Positions 37,864 to 48,250 are shown, counted from the first letter of the stretch. The stretch is 54,309 nt of DNA from Alcaligenaceae bacterium (GCA_012727555.1 JAAYGT010000079.1:1-54309); one strand, 5' to 3'. Notes: generated from the sequence alone by a model not told the origin. A program made the numbers and translations.

Positions 37864-38999
37864 TCGCCGGCCAATACCTGCTGCAACGCCTGGATGAAAC
37901 GCTGGTTTTCAGACTCCAGACCGATGGAAACCCGCAGCCATTCCGGCAAACCATCGCCGGCCACAGGGCGCACGATGACACCCTTGCGCAACAAGGCCAG
38001 GTTGATTCGCGCAGCATCGCCAACATGCACCAGCACAAAATTGGCATAGCTGGGCACGTAACGCAGGCCAAGATCATTGAAGGCCTGCACCAGTTGCTGC
38101 TTGCCGGCACGATTCAACTGGTACGACTGCTCAAGGAATGGCTGGTCGGCCAGGGCAGCAATGGCCGCCACCTGGGCCAGGGTATTTACATTGAAAGGCT
38201 GACGGACCCGATTGAGCAAATCGGTGAGCGCAGGCTGAGCCAAGGCATACCCGACACGCAGACCCGCCAGACCATAAGCCTTGGAAAAAGTGCGACTGAC
38301 GATCAGGTTCGGGTACTGCTCAACCCAGCGTGCACTGTCGAAACGCAATTCGGGATCCAGGTATTCGTTGTAGGCTTCATCGAGCATGACGACAACACGG
38401 TCGCCGTACTGCACGTGAACGCGCTCAAGAAAACGGGCGATCTGGTCTGCCGCCAGGAACGTACCGGTAGGATTGTTCGGATTGGCAATGAAAACGAGTC
38501 GGGTGTCGGCATCGATGGCATTGAACATGGCATCGAGGTCGTGACCGTAATCAGCCGCCGGCACCACAATGTGCCGGGCCCCACGCGCCTGCGTGGCCAG
38601 CCGATACACCATGAACGCATACCGGGAATAGACACTGGACGCACCAGGCGACAACAGGGCCAGCGAAGCCAGCTCGAGCAGATCGTTGGACCCATTACCC
38701 AGCGTGATCCAGTCAGCCGGCACACCATAACGTGACGAAAGCGCAGCTTTCAGGTCAAAACCATTGGGATCGGGATAACGCCCCAAACCCGCAACAGCCT
38801 TGCCGATGGCGGCCTGTGCCGAAACCGGCATACCCAGGGGGTTTTCGTTCGATGCCAGCTTGACGATCGTTGCGGGATCAAGCCCGAACTCGCGGGCGAG
38901 CTCTTCGATGGGCTTGCCGGCCTGATAAGGCGCAATCGCCCGTATATAGGCAGGGCCAACGTCAGGTTGCACCGCCTGACGAACTTCTGTCGTGCTCAT
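37860..38999 (-). CDS. hisC: Histidinol-phosphate / aromatic aminotransferase
   Basis: A fold-type I PLP aminotransferase of the HisC family, 379 residues. The PLP lysine is in VSRTFSKAYGLAGLRVGYAL. Other family segments are IVKLASNENPLGMPVSAQAA and LVFIANPNNPTGTFLAADQI. Located between pheA and tyrA, it is likely the HisC2-type paralogue that also transaminates aromatic keto acids. Whether it serves histidine synthesis too cannot be told here. Confidence 0.93.
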   Translation of the reverse strand: MSTTEVRQAVQPDVGPAYIRAIAPYQAGKPIEELAREFGLDPATIVKLASNENPLGMPVSAQAAIGKAVAGLGRYPDPNGFDLKAALSSRYGVPADWITLGNGSNDLLELASLALLSPGASSVYSRYAFMVYRLATQARGARHIVVPAADYGHDLDAMFNAIDADTRLVFIANPNNPTGTFLAADQIARFLERVHVQYGDRVVVMLDEAYNEYLDPELRFDSARWVEQYPNLIVSRTFSKAYGLAGLRVGYALAQPALTDLLNRVRQPFNVNTLAQVAAIAALADQPFLEQSYQLNRAGKQQLVQAFNDLGLRYVPSYANFVLVHVGDAARINLALLRKGVIVRPVAGDGLPEWLRVSIGLESENQRFIQALQQVLAGE

Positions 39000-39008
39000 T
39001 TTTGCTTC

Positions 39009-40094
39009 CTATTGGCGGGGGTACGAGCCCAGCACCTTGAAAAAGGCCACCTGCTTTTTGAGATCCTGCAACGCCTGCGCGACGGCTGGATCGTTGCGAT
39101 GCCCAAGCAGATCAACATAAAAATAGTATTCCCATTGCCCGGTGCGGGCCGGACGGGATTCCAGGCGTGTCATGGAGACCCCGTTCTGGGCCAACGGCGC
39201 CAGCATGTCGTAGACAGCCCCGGAACGGTTCGGAACGGCCAGAATGATGCTGGTTTTGTCGTTGCCGGTAGGCAGGGTTTCGATCTGGCCCACGGCCAGG
39301 AAACGGGTACGGTTCTGGGGGTCATCCTGGATGCCTGAGGCCACTGTCTGCAGATTCCAGGCAATGGCGGCCGTGGAACCCGCAATGGCGGCCACGGTGG
39401 GATCAGACGCAGCAATGCGCGCCGCTTCGGCGTTGCTGGAAGCGGCATCACGGATCAGCTCAGGGTGGTGCCGCGTGAGCCAGCCCTGGCACTGGGCCAG
39501 CGCCTGGGGGTGTGCCATGACCCGCGTGACGCCATCGAGCGTACCCGACTGCGTCAACAGATTATGGTGGATCCGGATGGAGCGCTCGCCCAAAACCTTC
39601 AGGGGCGAGCCCAGCAGAAGATCGAGCGTGCGATTGACCGCACCTTCCGTGGAGTTTTCCACGGGTACGATGCCGACATCGGCCTGCCCGGCTTCAACAG
39701 CCCTGAAGACTTCGTCGAAGGAGTCGCACAGAATACGGGTGACGGCGTGACCAAAGTGCTCAAGCGCGGCCTGCTCGGAAAAAGAACCTTGCGGGCCCAG
39801 GTAAGCCACATTGAGCACACGTTCAAGGCCCCGGCAAGTGGAAATGATCTGCGACCAGACCGCCTCGACCGCCTGATCGGTGAACGGCCCCTGATTCAAC
39901 CCCTGCAGACGACGAATGATCATGGCTTCGCGCTCGGGCTTGAGCACCGGACCATCGACATCGAATTCGTGCTTGACATCGCCCACCTGCTGGGCTGTAC
40001 GAGCCCGCTGGTTCAAAAGATCAAGAATCTGTTCATCGATGGAATCGATGCGCTGACGCAAAGGCAGCAAACGGTTTTCGAGGGTATCAGCCAT
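39009..40094 (-). CDS. pheA: Bifunctional chorismate mutase / prephenate dehydratase
   Basis: PheA converts chorismate to prephenate and then phenylpyruvate. From the ATG at 40094 it is 361 residues. It has an AroQ-type mutase ([20 protein letters not shown], first ~90 residues), a dehydratase domain ([39 protein letters not shown]) and a C-terminal ACT regulatory domain with the ESRP motif in [20 protein letters not shown]. Phenylalanine feedback control is expected. It overlaps the serC end by 8 bp. Confidence 0.96.
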   Translation of the reverse strand: MADTLENRLLPLRQRIDSIDEQILDLLNQRARTAQQVGDVKHEFDVDGPVLKPEREAMIIRRLQGLNQGPFTDQAVEAVWSQIISTCRGLERVLNVAYLGPQGSFSEQAALEHFGHAVTRILCDSFDEVFRAVEAGQADVGIVPVENSTEGAVNRTLDLLLGSPLKVLGERSIRIHHNLLTQSGTLDGVTRVMAHPQALAQCQGWLTRHHPELIRDAASSNAEAARIAASDPTVAAIAGSTAAIAWNLQTVASGIQDDPQNRTRFLAVGQIETLPTGNDKTSIILAVPNRSGAVYDMLAPLAQNGVSMTRLESRPARTGQWEYYFYVDLLGHRNDPAVAQALQDLKKQVAFFKVLGSYPRQ

Positions 40095-41214
40095 GACGAC
40101 GTTCGAAATCCTGCATGAAGGAAACAAGGGCCTGCACCGCCTGCAACGGCACAGCGTTATAAATGGACGCACGCATGCCGCCTACACTTTTATGCCCCTT
40201 GAGCTGCATGAGACCGGCAGATTCGGCTTCCTGCAAAAAAGCGGCATTCAAGGTTTCGTTGCGCAGGAAAAAGGGCGCATTCATACGTGAACGCACGGAC
40301 GGATGCACCTTCGATACATACAAGGCGGAGGTATCAATGTAGCTGTACAGCAGACGGGCTTTTTCTTCGTTGACGGCCTGAATACCTGCAACACCGCCCT
40401 GCTGTTTGAGCCACTTGAATACCAGACCCGCAATATAGATGGCATAGGTGGGCGGGGTATTCAGCATGGAGTCGGCACGCGCCACAGCACCGTAGTTGAA
40501 AGCGGACGGACAAATGGGCAGGGCGTGATCAAGGAGATCATCGCGAATGATCACCATGGTGACACCGGCCGGGCCCGCATTCTTCTGTGCCCCTGCGTAC
40601 ACGACACCCACGCGGGAAAAATCGATGGGCCGCGACAGGAAGTGAGATGACATGTCGAGCACCAAAGGTACATCGGATTGCGGCAAGGCCGACAAGGCAG
40701 CCCAGTCGGCAAACTCGACCCCACCGATGGTTTCGTTGGTACACACATGCACGTACGCAGCATCGGGGCGCAACACCCACTCAGACACCCCGGGAAACCA
40801 GGTCCAGGGATCAAACAAGCCTTCCGGTGTGGACAACGACGTTTCACTGCTGGCCGCTACAGCGGCATCGCCGTAACGCCCGGCTTCCTTGAACGATTTT
40901 CCCGACCAGATGCCAGACAAAACGTAATCGGCCTTGCCTGCCCCATTGCGACCCATGAGGTTCATGGGAACAATGGCATTTTCAGCCGTGGCCCCGCCCT
41001 GCATGAACAACACATGAAAATTGTCGGGAATCGCCAGCAGTTCGCGCAGATCGGCAATCGCTTCCGCACAGATTTGCGTGAACTGCTTGCCCCGATGGCT
41101 CATTTCCATGACCGACATGCCGCTGCCATGCCAATCGGTCATTTCAGCCGCCGCCTGTTCAAGCACGGGCAAGGGCAACGCCGACGGACCGGCAGAAAAA
41201 TTCCATGGACGCAT
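40087..41214 (-). CDS. serC: Phosphoserine aminotransferase
   Basis: SerC makes 3-phosphoserine (and the analogous pyridoxine precursor). The 375-residue protein begins [20 protein letters not shown]. The PLP lysine is in [23 protein letters not shown] and the gyrA stop overlap by one base (TGATG). The order gyrA-serC-pheA-hisC-tyrA-aroA-cmk is a typical Burkholderiales operon. Confidence 0.96.
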   Translation of the reverse strand: MRPWNFSAGPSALPLPVLEQAAAEMTDWHGSGMSVMEMSHRGKQFTQICAEAIADLRELLAIPDNFHVLFMQGGATAENAIVPMNLMGRNGAGKADYVLSGIWSGKSFKEAGRYGDAAVAASSETSLSTPEGLFDPWTWFPGVSEWVLRPDAAYVHVCTNETIGGVEFADWAALSALPQSDVPLVLDMSSHFLSRPIDFSRVGVVYAGAQKNAGPAGVTMVIIRDDLLDHALPICPSAFNYGAVARADSMLNTPPTYAIYIAGLVFKWLKQQGGVAGIQAVNEEKARLLYSYIDTSALYVSKVHPSVRSRMNAPFFLRNETLNAAFLQEAESAGLMQLKGHKSVGGMRASIYNAVPLQAVQALVSFMQDFERRHG

Positions 41215-43916
41215 CAGTTTTCCTTTGGAGAGTCAGGCTCAGTGCCAGGTTGCTGGTCGTTTCCTGCAACGTCGGGCATTGTGTCGGGCGCAGCCACTTC
41301 GCCACCCGTTGCGATGGCTGTATCGCCGGCTTCGTCGTCGGCATCGGCATCGGTTTCAGCAACACGACGCACCCCGGACAACGCACTGTTATCGTCGAGG
41401 TTGATCAGTGTGACACCCTGAGTGGCACGCCCCATTTCACGGATTTCAAGCACGCGTGTGCGAACCAGCACACCTGAATTGGTGATGAGCATGATTTCGT
41501 CGGTAGGCTGCACCAGCACGGCACTGACCACTTTGCCGTTACGCGTTGAAGTCTGGATGGCGATCATGCCCTTGGTACCACGCCCATGACGGGTGTATTC
41601 CGTAATGGGCGTACGCTTGCCATAACCATGCTCGGTTGCGGTGAGCACGGTTTGCGATTCATCGCCGGCCACCAGCATGGCAATCACGGACTGCCCCTCT
41701 TCGAGCATCATGCCGCGCACACCGCGTGCGGCACGGCCCATGGGACGGACATCGTTTTCATCGAAACGCACGGCCTTGCCGGCATCGGAGAACAGCATGA
41801 CATCGTGCTGGCCATCGGTGAGATCGGCACCGATCAGGTAATCACCTTCATCGAGCACCGCAGCAATGATGCCGGCCTTGCGGGGGTTGGAGAAATCGGA
41901 CAACGGTGTTTTCTTGACCGTACCACGCGAGGTAGCCATGAATATGTAGTGGTCGTCGCTGAATTCCTTGACCGGCAACACCGCCGTGATTTTTTCACCC
42001 TCGACCAGAGGGAACATATTGACAATCGGCCTGCCACGCGATGTGCGCGAACCTTGCGGTACTTCCCAGACCTTGAGCCAGTACACGCGACCACGGTCGG
42101 AGAAACACAACAGGAAATCGTGGGTATTGGCAATGAAAAGCTGGTCGATCCAGTCGTTTTCCTTCATGGTGGTGGCCTGCTTGCCCCGCCCGCCCCGACG
42201 CTGTGAACGGTATTCAGACAACGGCTGGCTCTTGATGTAGCCGCTTTGCGACAGCGTGACCACCATATCCATGGGCGTGATGAGATCTTCGGTGTCGAGC
42301 TCGGTCGCGTTGTGCTCGACTTCGGAGCGACGCTGATCATTGGCACCCGTGCTGAATTCGGCCTTGATGGCCAGAAGCTCATCGGAGATGATGGTGGTGA
42401 TGCGTTCCGGACGCGCGAGAATATCGAGCAGGTCGGCAATGGTGGACATGATGTCTTTGTATTCGCCAACGATCTTGTCTTGCTCAAGCCCCGTCAGGCG
42501 CTGCAGACGCATGTTCAGGATTTCCTGGGCCTGGACATCGCTGAGACGATACAGGCCGTCGGATTGCAAACCAAAGCCCGGCGCCAACGATTCGGGCCGG
42601 TAGGCAACACGCCCACCGGGGGTGTCGCCCTGATCGGCACGCGACAACATGTCGCGCACCAGCGAGGAGTCCCAGCTGCGCGCCATGAGTTCCTGGCGGG
42701 CAACGGGGGGCGTTGGAGCGGCCTTGATGATGGCGATGAAGTCGTCGATGTTGGCCAGTGCAACGGCAAGACCTTCCAGCACATGCCCGCGTTCGCGCGC
42801 CTTGCGCAACTGATACACGGTACGGCGCGTGACCACTTCGCGCCGATGAAACAGGAAGTATTCAACCAACTGCTTCAGATTCAACAGGCGTGGCTGACCA
42901 TCGACCAGTGCCACCATGTTGATGCCAAAGGTGTCTTGCAGTTGGGTATTTTTATATAGATTGTTCAGGACAACTTCAGGCACTTCGCCGCGCTTGAGCT
43001 CGATGACAAGACGCATGCCGTCTTTGTCGGACTCGTCGCGGATATCGGAAATGCCTTCGATCTTCTTTTCATTGACAAGGTCGGCGATCTTTTCCTGCAA
43101 GGTTTTCTTGTTGACCTGGTATGGCAGGGCATCGACCACAATGGCCTGGCGATTGCCTTTTTCCATGTCTTCAAAGTGGGTTTTGGCCCGCATGATGACG
43201 CGGCCACGGCCGGTACGGTAGCCCTCACGTACCCCGGCAATGCCGTAAATGATGCCACCGGTGGGGAAATCGGGGGCGGGAATGATTTCGATGAGGTCGT
43301 CGACCGAGCAATCAGGGTTACGCAGGCAGTACAGGCAGCCGTCAACCACTTCCGCCAGGTTGTGCGGCGGAATATTGGTGGCCATGCCCACCGCAATACC
43401 CGAGCTGCCATTGACCAGCAGGTTGGGCAAACGCGATGGCAACAGCAGGGGTTCCTGTTCGCTGCCATCGTAGTTGGGGCCGAAATCGACGGTTTCCTGA
43501 TCGATATCGGCCAGCAGTTCGTGGGCAATTTTCGACAGGCGGATTTCGGTATAACGCATGGCCGCCGGGCTGTCGCCATCGATGGAGCCAAAGTTACCCT
43601 GGCCATCGACGAGCATGTAGCGCAACGAAAAATCTTGTGCCATACGCACAATGGTGTCGTAAACGGCGGAATCACCGTGGGGGTGATATTTACCGATGAC
43701 ATCACCCACAATGCGCGCCGACTTCTTGTAGGCCCTGTTCCAGTCGTTGTTCAATTCGTGCATTGCAAAGAGCACGCGACGATGAACGGGCTTGAGGCCA
43801 TCACGGACATCGGGCAAAGCACGACCAACAATCACGCTCATGGCGTAATCGAGATAACTGCGACGCATCTCTTCTTCGAGCGAGATCGGTAGCGTTTCCT
43901 TGGCGAAGGAGTCCAT
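41214..43916 (-). CDS. gyrA: DNA gyrase subunit A
   Basis: GyrA carries the DNA-cleaving tyrosine and the DNA-wrapping C-terminus of gyrase. Of the 900 residues, the quinolone-resistance region reads [20 protein letters not shown], with Ser83 and Asp87 (E. coli numbering coincides), the susceptible form. The active tyrosine is in [13 protein letters not shown]. The GyrA box QRRGGRGKQ in the C-terminal domain identifies gyrase rather than topoisomerase IV. The acidic tail (about 50 residues) makes it somewhat longer than E. coli GyrA (875). It is the first gene of the long leftward operon. Confidence 0.97.
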   Translation of the reverse strand: MDSFAKETLPISLEEEMRRSYLDYAMSVIVGRALPDVRDGLKPVHRRVLFAMHELNNDWNRAYKKSARIVGDVIGKYHPHGDSAVYDTIVRMAQDFSLRYMLVDGQGNFGSIDGDSPAAMRYTEIRLSKIAHELLADIDQETVDFGPNYDGSEQEPLLLPSRLPNLLVNGSSGIAVGMATNIPPHNLAEVVDGCLYCLRNPDCSVDDLIEIIPAPDFPTGGIIYGIAGVREGYRTGRGRVIMRAKTHFEDMEKGNRQAIVVDALPYQVNKKTLQEKIADLVNEKKIEGISDIRDESDKDGMRLVIELKRGEVPEVVLNNLYKNTQLQDTFGINMVALVDGQPRLLNLKQLVEYFLFHRREVVTRRTVYQLRKARERGHVLEGLAVALANIDDFIAIIKAAPTPPVARQELMARSWDSSLVRDMLSRADQGDTPGGRVAYRPESLAPGFGLQSDGLYRLSDVQAQEILNMRLQRLTGLEQDKIVGEYKDIMSTIADLLDILARPERITTIISDELLAIKAEFSTGANDQRRSEVEHNATELDTEDLITPMDMVVTLSQSGYIKSQPLSEYRSQRRGGRGKQATTMKENDWIDQLFIANTHDFLLCFSDRGRVYWLKVWEVPQGSRTSRGRPIVNMFPLVEGEKITAVLPVKEFSDDHYIFMATSRGTVKKTPLSDFSNPRKAGIIAAVLDEGDYLIGADLTDGQHDVMLFSDAGKAVRFDENDVRPMGRAARGVRGMMLEEGQSVIAMLVAGDESQTVLTATEHGYGKRTPITEYTRHGRGTKGMIAIQTSTRNGKVVSAVLVQPTDEIMLITNSGVLVRTRVLEIREMGRATQGVTLINLDDNSALSGVRRVAETDADADDEAGDTAIATGGEVAAPDTMPDVAGNDQQPGTEPDSPKEN

Positions 43917-44349
43917 AGCGTTGTTTTGAAACCGTAAAAACGAATGACTGGGCCTGATAAGGGCGAATGGGAAATTCTAGCACTTTCACCCTGTCACACC
44001 CTTCATCGCCCTGGCGTTGCGCCGAGTATCGGGCCTGATTTGTCACAACCAAACAATCCACCGTGAAATCGGTGGCAAGCAAAAAACGGAACGCAACACA
44101 CGGGAACCCCTTGTTGCCTAAAACCAACAACAAAACAGCAGATTCCCACGAATTAGCGTGAACTTTCCGATATATACCGCAGGGGCTTAGCCAACCCACC
44201 GGAAATGCCGTAAGATTCGGCCTAACACGCATGAAACCCAGCGCAATACCGTGATTCGTCACAGCGTTGCTATACTGGCTCCGTTTTCTTGATATGCGGC
44301 GGGGGTTCGCTGCGGTCACTTACCAGCATTAAGCTCAACGAGGAGAAAC
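43917..44349. promoter_or_regulatory. Divergent gyrA / OmpA-like gene spacer (433 bp)
   Basis: No convincing coding frame is present. CCACCG-TGAAAT-CGGTGG (44058-44075) is a perfect 6-bp hairpin followed by an A-run on the plus strand. A -10-like TATACT is at 44271-44276, which would give the OmpA-like gene a leader of about 65 nt. GAGGAG lies 7 nt before its ATG. The gyrA promoter must also be here but I cannot place it. Confidence 0.45.
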
Positions 44350-44928
44350 ATGAACAAACCCTCCAAAATCGCTCTCGCACTTGCTACTGCGGCCGTTATG
44401 GCTTCCGGTGCAGTCTCTGCGCAAACCGTCGACAACTGGCGCAATCCGTTTGGCGACGTTTGGAAAAACGGCACCAACGAACTGTGCTGGCGCGACAACT
44501 TCTGGACACCTGCTACCGGCATCCCCGGTTGCGATGGCGTTCCTGTCGCTCAGTCTCCCGTTGTAGCTCCCCAGTCTGCCAAAGTCGTTTTGAACGCTGA
44601 CACGTTCTTCGATTTCGACAAGGCCACCCTGAAGCCCGCCGGCCGTCAGGTTCTGGACCAAGTCGCAGCTCAGGCTTCCAGCCTGAACCTGGAAACACTG
44701 ATCGCTGTGGGTCACACCGACTCGATCGGTACAGAACAGTACAACATGGGCCTGTCCCAGCGTCGTGCCAACACTGTGAAGAACTACCTGGTCAGCAAGG
44801 GCATTCCTGCCGACCGCATCTACGCAGAAGGCAAAGGCGAATCGAACCCGATCGCTTCCAACGCAACTCGCGAAGGTCGCGCAAAGAACCGTCGCGTCGA
44901 GATCGAAATCGTCGGTACACGCAAGTAA
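44350..44928 (+). CDS. OmpA-family outer membrane protein
   Basis: A 192-residue envelope protein. It has a Sec signal peptide (KIALALATAAVMASGAVSAQ, cleavage after residue ~24) and a short spacer with two cysteines in DNFWTPATGIPGCDG and NELCWRD. The OmpA C-terminal peptidoglycan-binding domain includes NADTFFDFDKATLKPAGRQV, VGHTDSIGTEQYNMGLSQRR and EGRAKNRRVEIEIVG. It lacks the eight-stranded barrel of E. coli OmpA, so it resembles the short Bordetella OmpA type. Codon use is that of a highly expressed gene, and a strong terminator follows. Confidence 0.93.
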   Translation: MNKPSKIALALATAAVMASGAVSAQTVDNWRNPFGDVWKNGTNELCWRDNFWTPATGIPGCDGVPVAQSPVVAPQSAKVVLNADTFFDFDKATLKPAGRQVLDQVAAQASSLNLETLIAVGHTDSIGTEQYNMGLSQRRANTVKNYLVSKGIPADRIYAEGKGESNPIASNATREGRAKNRRVEIEIVGTRK

Positions 44929-44980
44929 TTCTTGTTGTCCCGCTGCATCAGGCGTTTGGCTTAACGGTTAAACGCTACAA

Positions 44981-45012
44981 TAAAGGCTCCGCTCGCGGAG
45001 CCTTTATTTTTT
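44981..45012 (+). terminator. Rho-independent terminator after the OmpA-like gene
   Basis: AAAGGCTCCGC-TC-GCGGAGCCTTT has 11-bp arms (44982-44992 and 44995-45005) and is followed by ATTTTTTG. It separates the OmpA-like gene from ubiG. Confidence 0.93.
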
Positions 45013-45024
45013 GTGGCGCTCAAC

Positions 45025-45753
45025 ATGACAACAGCTCAAGAAAACACCATTCGCCCGAATGTCGACCCTGCCGAACTTGAAAAATTCAGTGCATTGGCAT
45101 CACGGTGGTGGGATCCCGAAAGCGAATTCAAACCCCTGCACGCCATCAACCCTTTGCGTCTGGGCTGGATCACTGATCTTGTGGGCACCCTGGAAGGCAA
45201 GCGCATTGTTGATGTTGGCTGCGGCGGCGGCATTCTGGCCGAAAGCATGGCCCGTAACGGGGCACAGGTCACCGGCATCGATCTTGCCGAAAAATCACTT
45301 ACAGTGGCTCGTTTGCACGGCCTGGAATCGGGCGTGAAGGTTGATTACCAGGCGGTAAGCGCCGAAGACCTTGCCGCGCGCGAGCCTGCAGGCTTCGATG
45401 TTGTAACCTGCATGGAAATGCTGGAACACGTACCCGACCCCGGATCAATCATCCAGGCTTGCGCCACCTTGGTCAAGCCCGGCGGCTGGGTCTTTTTTTC
45501 CACACTGAACCGCAACCCGAAATCCTTCCTGTTTGCCATTGTGGGCGCTGAATATATCTTGCGCATGCTGCCCAAAGGTACGCACAGCTACGAAAGTTTC
45601 ATCAAGCCCAGCGAACTGACGGCCGCTGCCCGCCGCGCCGGCCTGGCTGTACACGAGCTGATGGGCATGCAGTACAACCCCTTGGTCGATGTCTACAAAC
45701 TGTCGCCCGACACGTCGGTCAATTATCTGGTGGCTTGCCGCCGCGAAGCCTGA
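45025..45753 (+). CDS. ubiG: Bifunctional ubiquinone O-methyltransferase UbiG
   Basis: UbiG performs both O-methylations in ubiquinone synthesis. The 242-residue protein begins [20 protein letters not shown] and contains [20 protein letters not shown], the SAM-binding motif [20 protein letters not shown], and [13 protein letters not shown]. The ATG at 45025 is chosen over the GTG at 45013, which abuts the upstream terminator. It is followed by gph at a 9-bp gap, a pairing conserved in proteobacteria. Confidence 0.95.
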   Translation: MTTAQENTIRPNVDPAELEKFSALASRWWDPESEFKPLHAINPLRLGWITDLVGTLEGKRIVDVGCGGGILAESMARNGAQVTGIDLAEKSLTVARLHGLESGVKVDYQAVSAEDLAAREPAGFDVVTCMEMLEHVPDPGSIIQACATLVKPGGWVFFSTLNRNPKSFLFAIVGAEYILRMLPKGTHSYESFIKPSELTAAARRAGLAVHELMGMQYNPLVDVYKLSPDTSVNYLVACRREA

Positions 45754-45762
45754 AGGTCGTTC

Positions 45763-46428
45763 ATGAGCAAGCTGGTTCTTTTCGATCTTGACGGCACGCT
45801 GGCCGATTCCGCCCCCGATCTGGCGGCCACAGCCAACCTGGCGCGGGAACGGCGTGGCCTGCCACCCCTGCCCTACCTGGAACTGCGCCCCTATTCCACC
45901 CAGGGTGCCCGCGGGTTATTGAAAGCCGGCCTGAACATCGAGCCGGGTCACCCTGAATACAACGATTTGCGCCAGCAGTTCCTGAATGATTACGAACAAC
46001 GCATGGGCGAACTGACCACACTTTTCGAGGGTGTTCATGAACTGCTCGACCGCATCCAGAGCCATGGTTTTCGCTGGGGCATCGTGACCAACAAACTGGA
46101 ATACCTGGCGCGACCGGTCGTGGAGCACCTGGGCCTTGCCACCGGCACGGCCGTTGTGGTGGGTGGCGACACCACACCTCACGCCAAACCGCACCCCGCC
46201 CCGCTGCTGCATGCGGCCAATCAGGCAGGTTTTCATCCAGGCCAATGCATTTACATTGGCGACGACCAGCGCGATATCCTGGCCGGCAAGGCCGCCGGCA
46301 TGGCCACACTGGTCGCCGCGTATGGCTACGGCACCGTGAATGCCCCCTACCCTACCTGGGAAGCAGACGGCATTGCGGAAAACGTGCCCGACCTCTGGCC
46401 GCTCATACAGCGCTGGGCCGGGGTTTGA
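45763..46428 (+). CDS. gph: Phosphoglycolate phosphatase (HAD family)
   Basis: Gph removes 2-phosphoglycolate formed by DNA repair or oxygenase side reactions. The 221-residue HAD protein has the nucleophile motif VLFDLDGTLADSAPDLAATA and motif III/IV region CIYIGDDQRDILAGKAAGMA, with FRWGIVTNKLEYLARPVVEH between. The segment is also compatible with N-acetylmuramic-acid-6-phosphate phosphatase MupP, a close relative found with ubiG. The nagZ recycling gene in this window makes MupP a fair alternative. Confidence 0.88.
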   Translation: MSKLVLFDLDGTLADSAPDLAATANLARERRGLPPLPYLELRPYSTQGARGLLKAGLNIEPGHPEYNDLRQQFLNDYEQRMGELTTLFEGVHELLDRIQSHGFRWGIVTNKLEYLARPVVEHLGLATGTAVVVGGDTTPHAKPHPAPLLHAANQAGFHPGQCIYIGDDQRDILAGKAAGMATLVAAYGYGTVNAPYPTWEADGIAENVPDLWPLIQRWAGV

Positions 46429-46542
46429 AAGCAGGCTTGCCGGTACCGTACAGTCAGGCAAGCGCACAGGTGGTGAAACCGACTGAAACATGGCTGAACC
46501 AGCCCCCCTTTTTTCACACTATGAAAAAAAACGGTAAGTGGC

Positions 46543-46548
46543 TATAAT
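46543..46548 (+). promoter_or_regulatory. -10 box of ssrA
   Basis: A perfect TATAAT stands 9 bp before the first G of tmRNA. The matching -35 is weak. Confidence 0.7.
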
Positions 46549-46557
46549 GCTGTCCAT

Positions 46558-46920
46558 GGGGTCGATCCGGCTTCGACGTGGGTCACGAAACAGAGTAGGG
46601 CATGTCGAGCACCAGTAAGCTCGTAAATCCACTGGAACACTACAAACGCCAACGACGAGCGTTTCGCTCTGGCCGCTTAAGCGGTGAGCCGCTGCACTGA
46701 TTTGTCTTTGGGTCAGGTAGGGAAACCTACAGCAGCGTCATTTACAAAGAATCGGATCTGTCTGGGTCACTCAGCCAAATCTTAAATCCAAGTGAATCGC
46801 CAAGGAAGGGCCTGTCAGTCGGCATGATCCGCGGTTAAATCTCAAAGTAGCCTGACTAAACATGTAGAACTGCCTGCAGAGGGCTTGCGGACGCGGGTTC
46901 AATTCCCGCCGACTCCACCA
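46558..46920 (+). ncRNA. ssrA: Transfer-messenger RNA (tmRNA, SsrA)
   Basis: tmRNA rescues stalled ribosomes by trans-translation. The 5' end reads GGGGTCGATCCGGCTTCGAC and the 3' end GGTTCAATTCCCGCC followed by GACTCCACCA; these form the tRNA-like acceptor and T-arm with encoded CCA. The mRNA part at 46648-46680 reads Ala-Asn-Asp-Glu-Arg-Phe-Ala-Leu-Ala-Ala-stop, the betaproteobacterial tag. The length of 363 nt and pseudoknot-like GC blocks between are normal. The 3' end is a frequent integration site for islands, and accessory DNA begins just after it. Confidence 0.97.
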
Positions 46921-46925
46921 TCCAC

Positions 46926-46956
46926 AAGGGCTCGGATAATCTCCGGGCCCTTTTTC
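46926..46956 (+). terminator. Rho-independent terminator of ssrA
   Basis: GGGCTCGGA and the downstream CTCCGGGCCC can pair (with a G-U), followed by TTTTTC. It begins a few bases after the tmRNA CCA end. Confidence 0.8.
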
Positions 46957-47002
46957 TTGCCTGAAATCCCCGCGCCACACGGGGTTCCGGCTATCTGTGC
47001 TG

Positions 47003-47150
47003 CGGGTGGCCATCAGCCGAAACGCCCGAAATCGGCCACTTTCTCGGCCAGAGCCGTCTGTGTTCTCCGTTTGGCCTGCGGGTAGGCGCAGTTTTGAATT
47101 ACGAAAAATCAACAACTTACGCGCGGCGGTTCATCGTCAACCAAGGCCAG
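47003..47150. repeat. Dispersed repeat, copy A
   Basis: This is the first of three related copies (A here; B 49502-49652; C 50716-50776). All share the exact 17-mer AAAATCAACAACTTACG (here 47105-47121). Copies A and B also share the flank GTTTGGCCTGCGGGTAG and AGAGCCGTCT, and a weaker similarity upstream. No open frame of the repeat is conserved in a believable way. Copy A lies between tmRNA and the first toxin-antitoxin pair. Confidence 0.8.
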
Positions 47151-47170
47151 CGGTCACCGGTGCAACTAGA

Positions 47171-47197
47171 CAATGTACGTCACTTGTACTAACATTG
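47171..47197. promoter_or_regulatory. Probable operator of the first tacAT pair
   Basis: CAATGT and ACATTG form an inverted repeat with a 15-bp spacer that includes two TGTAC blocks, 32 bp before the antitoxin ATG. Type II antitoxins of this group autoregulate by binding such repeats. The assignment is from position. Confidence 0.5.
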
Positions 47198-47228
47198 CGG
47201 CAGTTGATCTAACAAATGAGGTGCTGCC

Positions 47229-47522
47229 ATGACTGCCGTTGCATCGTCGCCTTCCGCCCGGTCTGCCCGACTTGGACTGCGCGCCACCCCCGAACAGGAG
47301 GTGGTGCTGCGCCGTGCCGCCGAGGTGGCCCACAAGTCGTTGACCGACTTCATCCTCGACAGCGCTTGCCTGGCCGCCGAGCAGACGCTGCTGGACCAAC
47401 GATTGTTCATGGTCTCGGGCAGCCAGTACCAGGCCCTGATGGATCTGCTGGAGCGCCCCGAACAGGCCAACGAGGGGTTACGCGATCTGTTTGCCCGCAA
47501 GGCGCCCTGGGACACGAAGTGA
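47229..47522 (+). CDS. tacA: TacA-type antitoxin (DUF1778)
   Basis: A 97-residue ribbon-helix-helix antitoxin. The N-terminal DNA-binding part is ARLGLRATPEQEVVLRRAAE and KSLTDFILDSACLAAEQTLL. The C-terminal part, SGSQYQALMDLLERPEQANE followed by GLRDLFARKAPW, is the toxin-neutralising tail typical of DUF1778 proteins. It overlaps the GNAT toxin gene by 4 bp (GTGA). Its role would be to block the toxin and repress the operon. Confidence 0.92.
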   Translation: MTAVASSPSARSARLGLRATPEQEVVLRRAAEVAHKSLTDFILDSACLAAEQTLLDQRLFMVSGSQYQALMDLLERPEQANEGLRDLFARKAPWDTK

Positions 47523-48019
47523 CGTTGCGCGCACCGGAGCCTCTGGTCGCGCAGCATCGGCTGGAGGGTTTTGATTGCGGCAAGCCCGCGCTGAATGACT
47601 GGCTGTTGCGCCACGCCCGCCAGGCTCAAGGCAGTGGCTCGGCCAAGACCTTCGTCGTTGCCGAGGACGATGGCCGCGTGGCGGGCTACTTCAGCCTGAC
47701 CGTGGGGCAGGTCGACACTCTGGAGGCGCCGGAGCGCATTCGCAAGGGGATGGGGCAGTACCCGTTACCGGTGGTGATCCTGGCGAGACTGGCTGTATCC
47801 ATTCACGATCAGGGGCGAGGCATTGGTTTTGGCCTCCTGCAGGACGCGATTCGCCGCACGATGCTGATTGCTGAGCAGGCCGGTATCCGGGCGATGCTGA
47901 CCCACCCCATCGATGAAGAAGCAGCGAAGTTCTACACCCGGTTCGGGTTCATCGCGTCACCGCTGCGCGAACAGCAATTGCTGCTGCTCTTGAAAGACGC
48001 TCGTCGCTGGGGCCGCTGA
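47519..48019 (+). CDS. tacT: GNAT toxin, TacT-like aminoacyl-tRNA acetyltransferase
   Basis: TacT-type toxins acetylate the amino group of charged tRNAs and stop translation. The GTG at 47519 overlaps the antitoxin stop, giving 166 residues. GNAT features are GFDCGKPALNDWLLRHARQA at the N-terminus, VILARLAVSIHDQGRGIGFG (acetyl-CoA-binding motif A) and AAKFYTRFGFIASP near the C-terminus. The longer frame from 47216 covers tacA and is a shadow. A second, diverged pair is at 51034-51797. Confidence 0.92.
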   Translation: MTLRAPEPLVAQHRLEGFDCGKPALNDWLLRHARQAQGSGSAKTFVVAEDDGRVAGYFSLTVGQVDTLEAPERIRKGMGQYPLPVVILARLAVSIHDQGRGIGFGLLQDAIRRTMLIAEQAGIRAMLTHPIDEEAAKFYTRFGFIASPLREQQLLLLLKDARRWGR

Positions 48020-48022
48020 ACC

Positions 48023-48250
48023 ATGCCCATCGAATCACTGCCCACTTTCACCACGCCCGCCCGTGAACGCTGGGAGTCGATCCCCGCCGACATCCGCCAG
48101 CGACTGCTGTCCAGCGTCTGGTGTGGCCACTGCCGTTTTGAGACAACGATTACCAATTTCAGCGGCACCATCAAGGGCGGCGACTTACTGCTGGTGGGCA
48201 AGTGCGCCGAATGCCACGGTAATGTGGCACGGGTGATCGAGGGCGCGTAA
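48023..48250 (+). CDS. Small zinc-ribbon protein downstream of tacAT
   Basis: A 75-residue protein with two CxxC pairs, VWCGHCRFETTITN and LLVGKCAECHGNVARVIEG, spaced like a zinc ribbon. It begins 3 bp after the TacT stop on the same strand, so it is probably in the same operon. I do not recognise a named family. A role as a third component of the toxin-antitoxin operon is possible, but the sequence does not show it. The start at 48023 follows the TacT stop with no alternative ATG. Confidence 0.7.
   Translation: MPIESLPTFTTPARERWESIPADIRQRLLSSVWCGHCRFETTITNFSGTIKGGDLLLVGKCAECHGNVARVIEGA

Noticed and set aside
43917..44349. Small gene in the gyrA/OmpA spacer
   Set aside because: The minus-strand frame to 44319 is mostly opposite gyrA coding sequence, lacks a start context, and the spacer composition is non-coding.
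47216..48019. 267-codon frame as one long acetyltransferase
   Set aside because: The first 100 codons read tacA in the wrong frame. The GTG overlapping the tacA stop gives a normal-length GNAT toxin.
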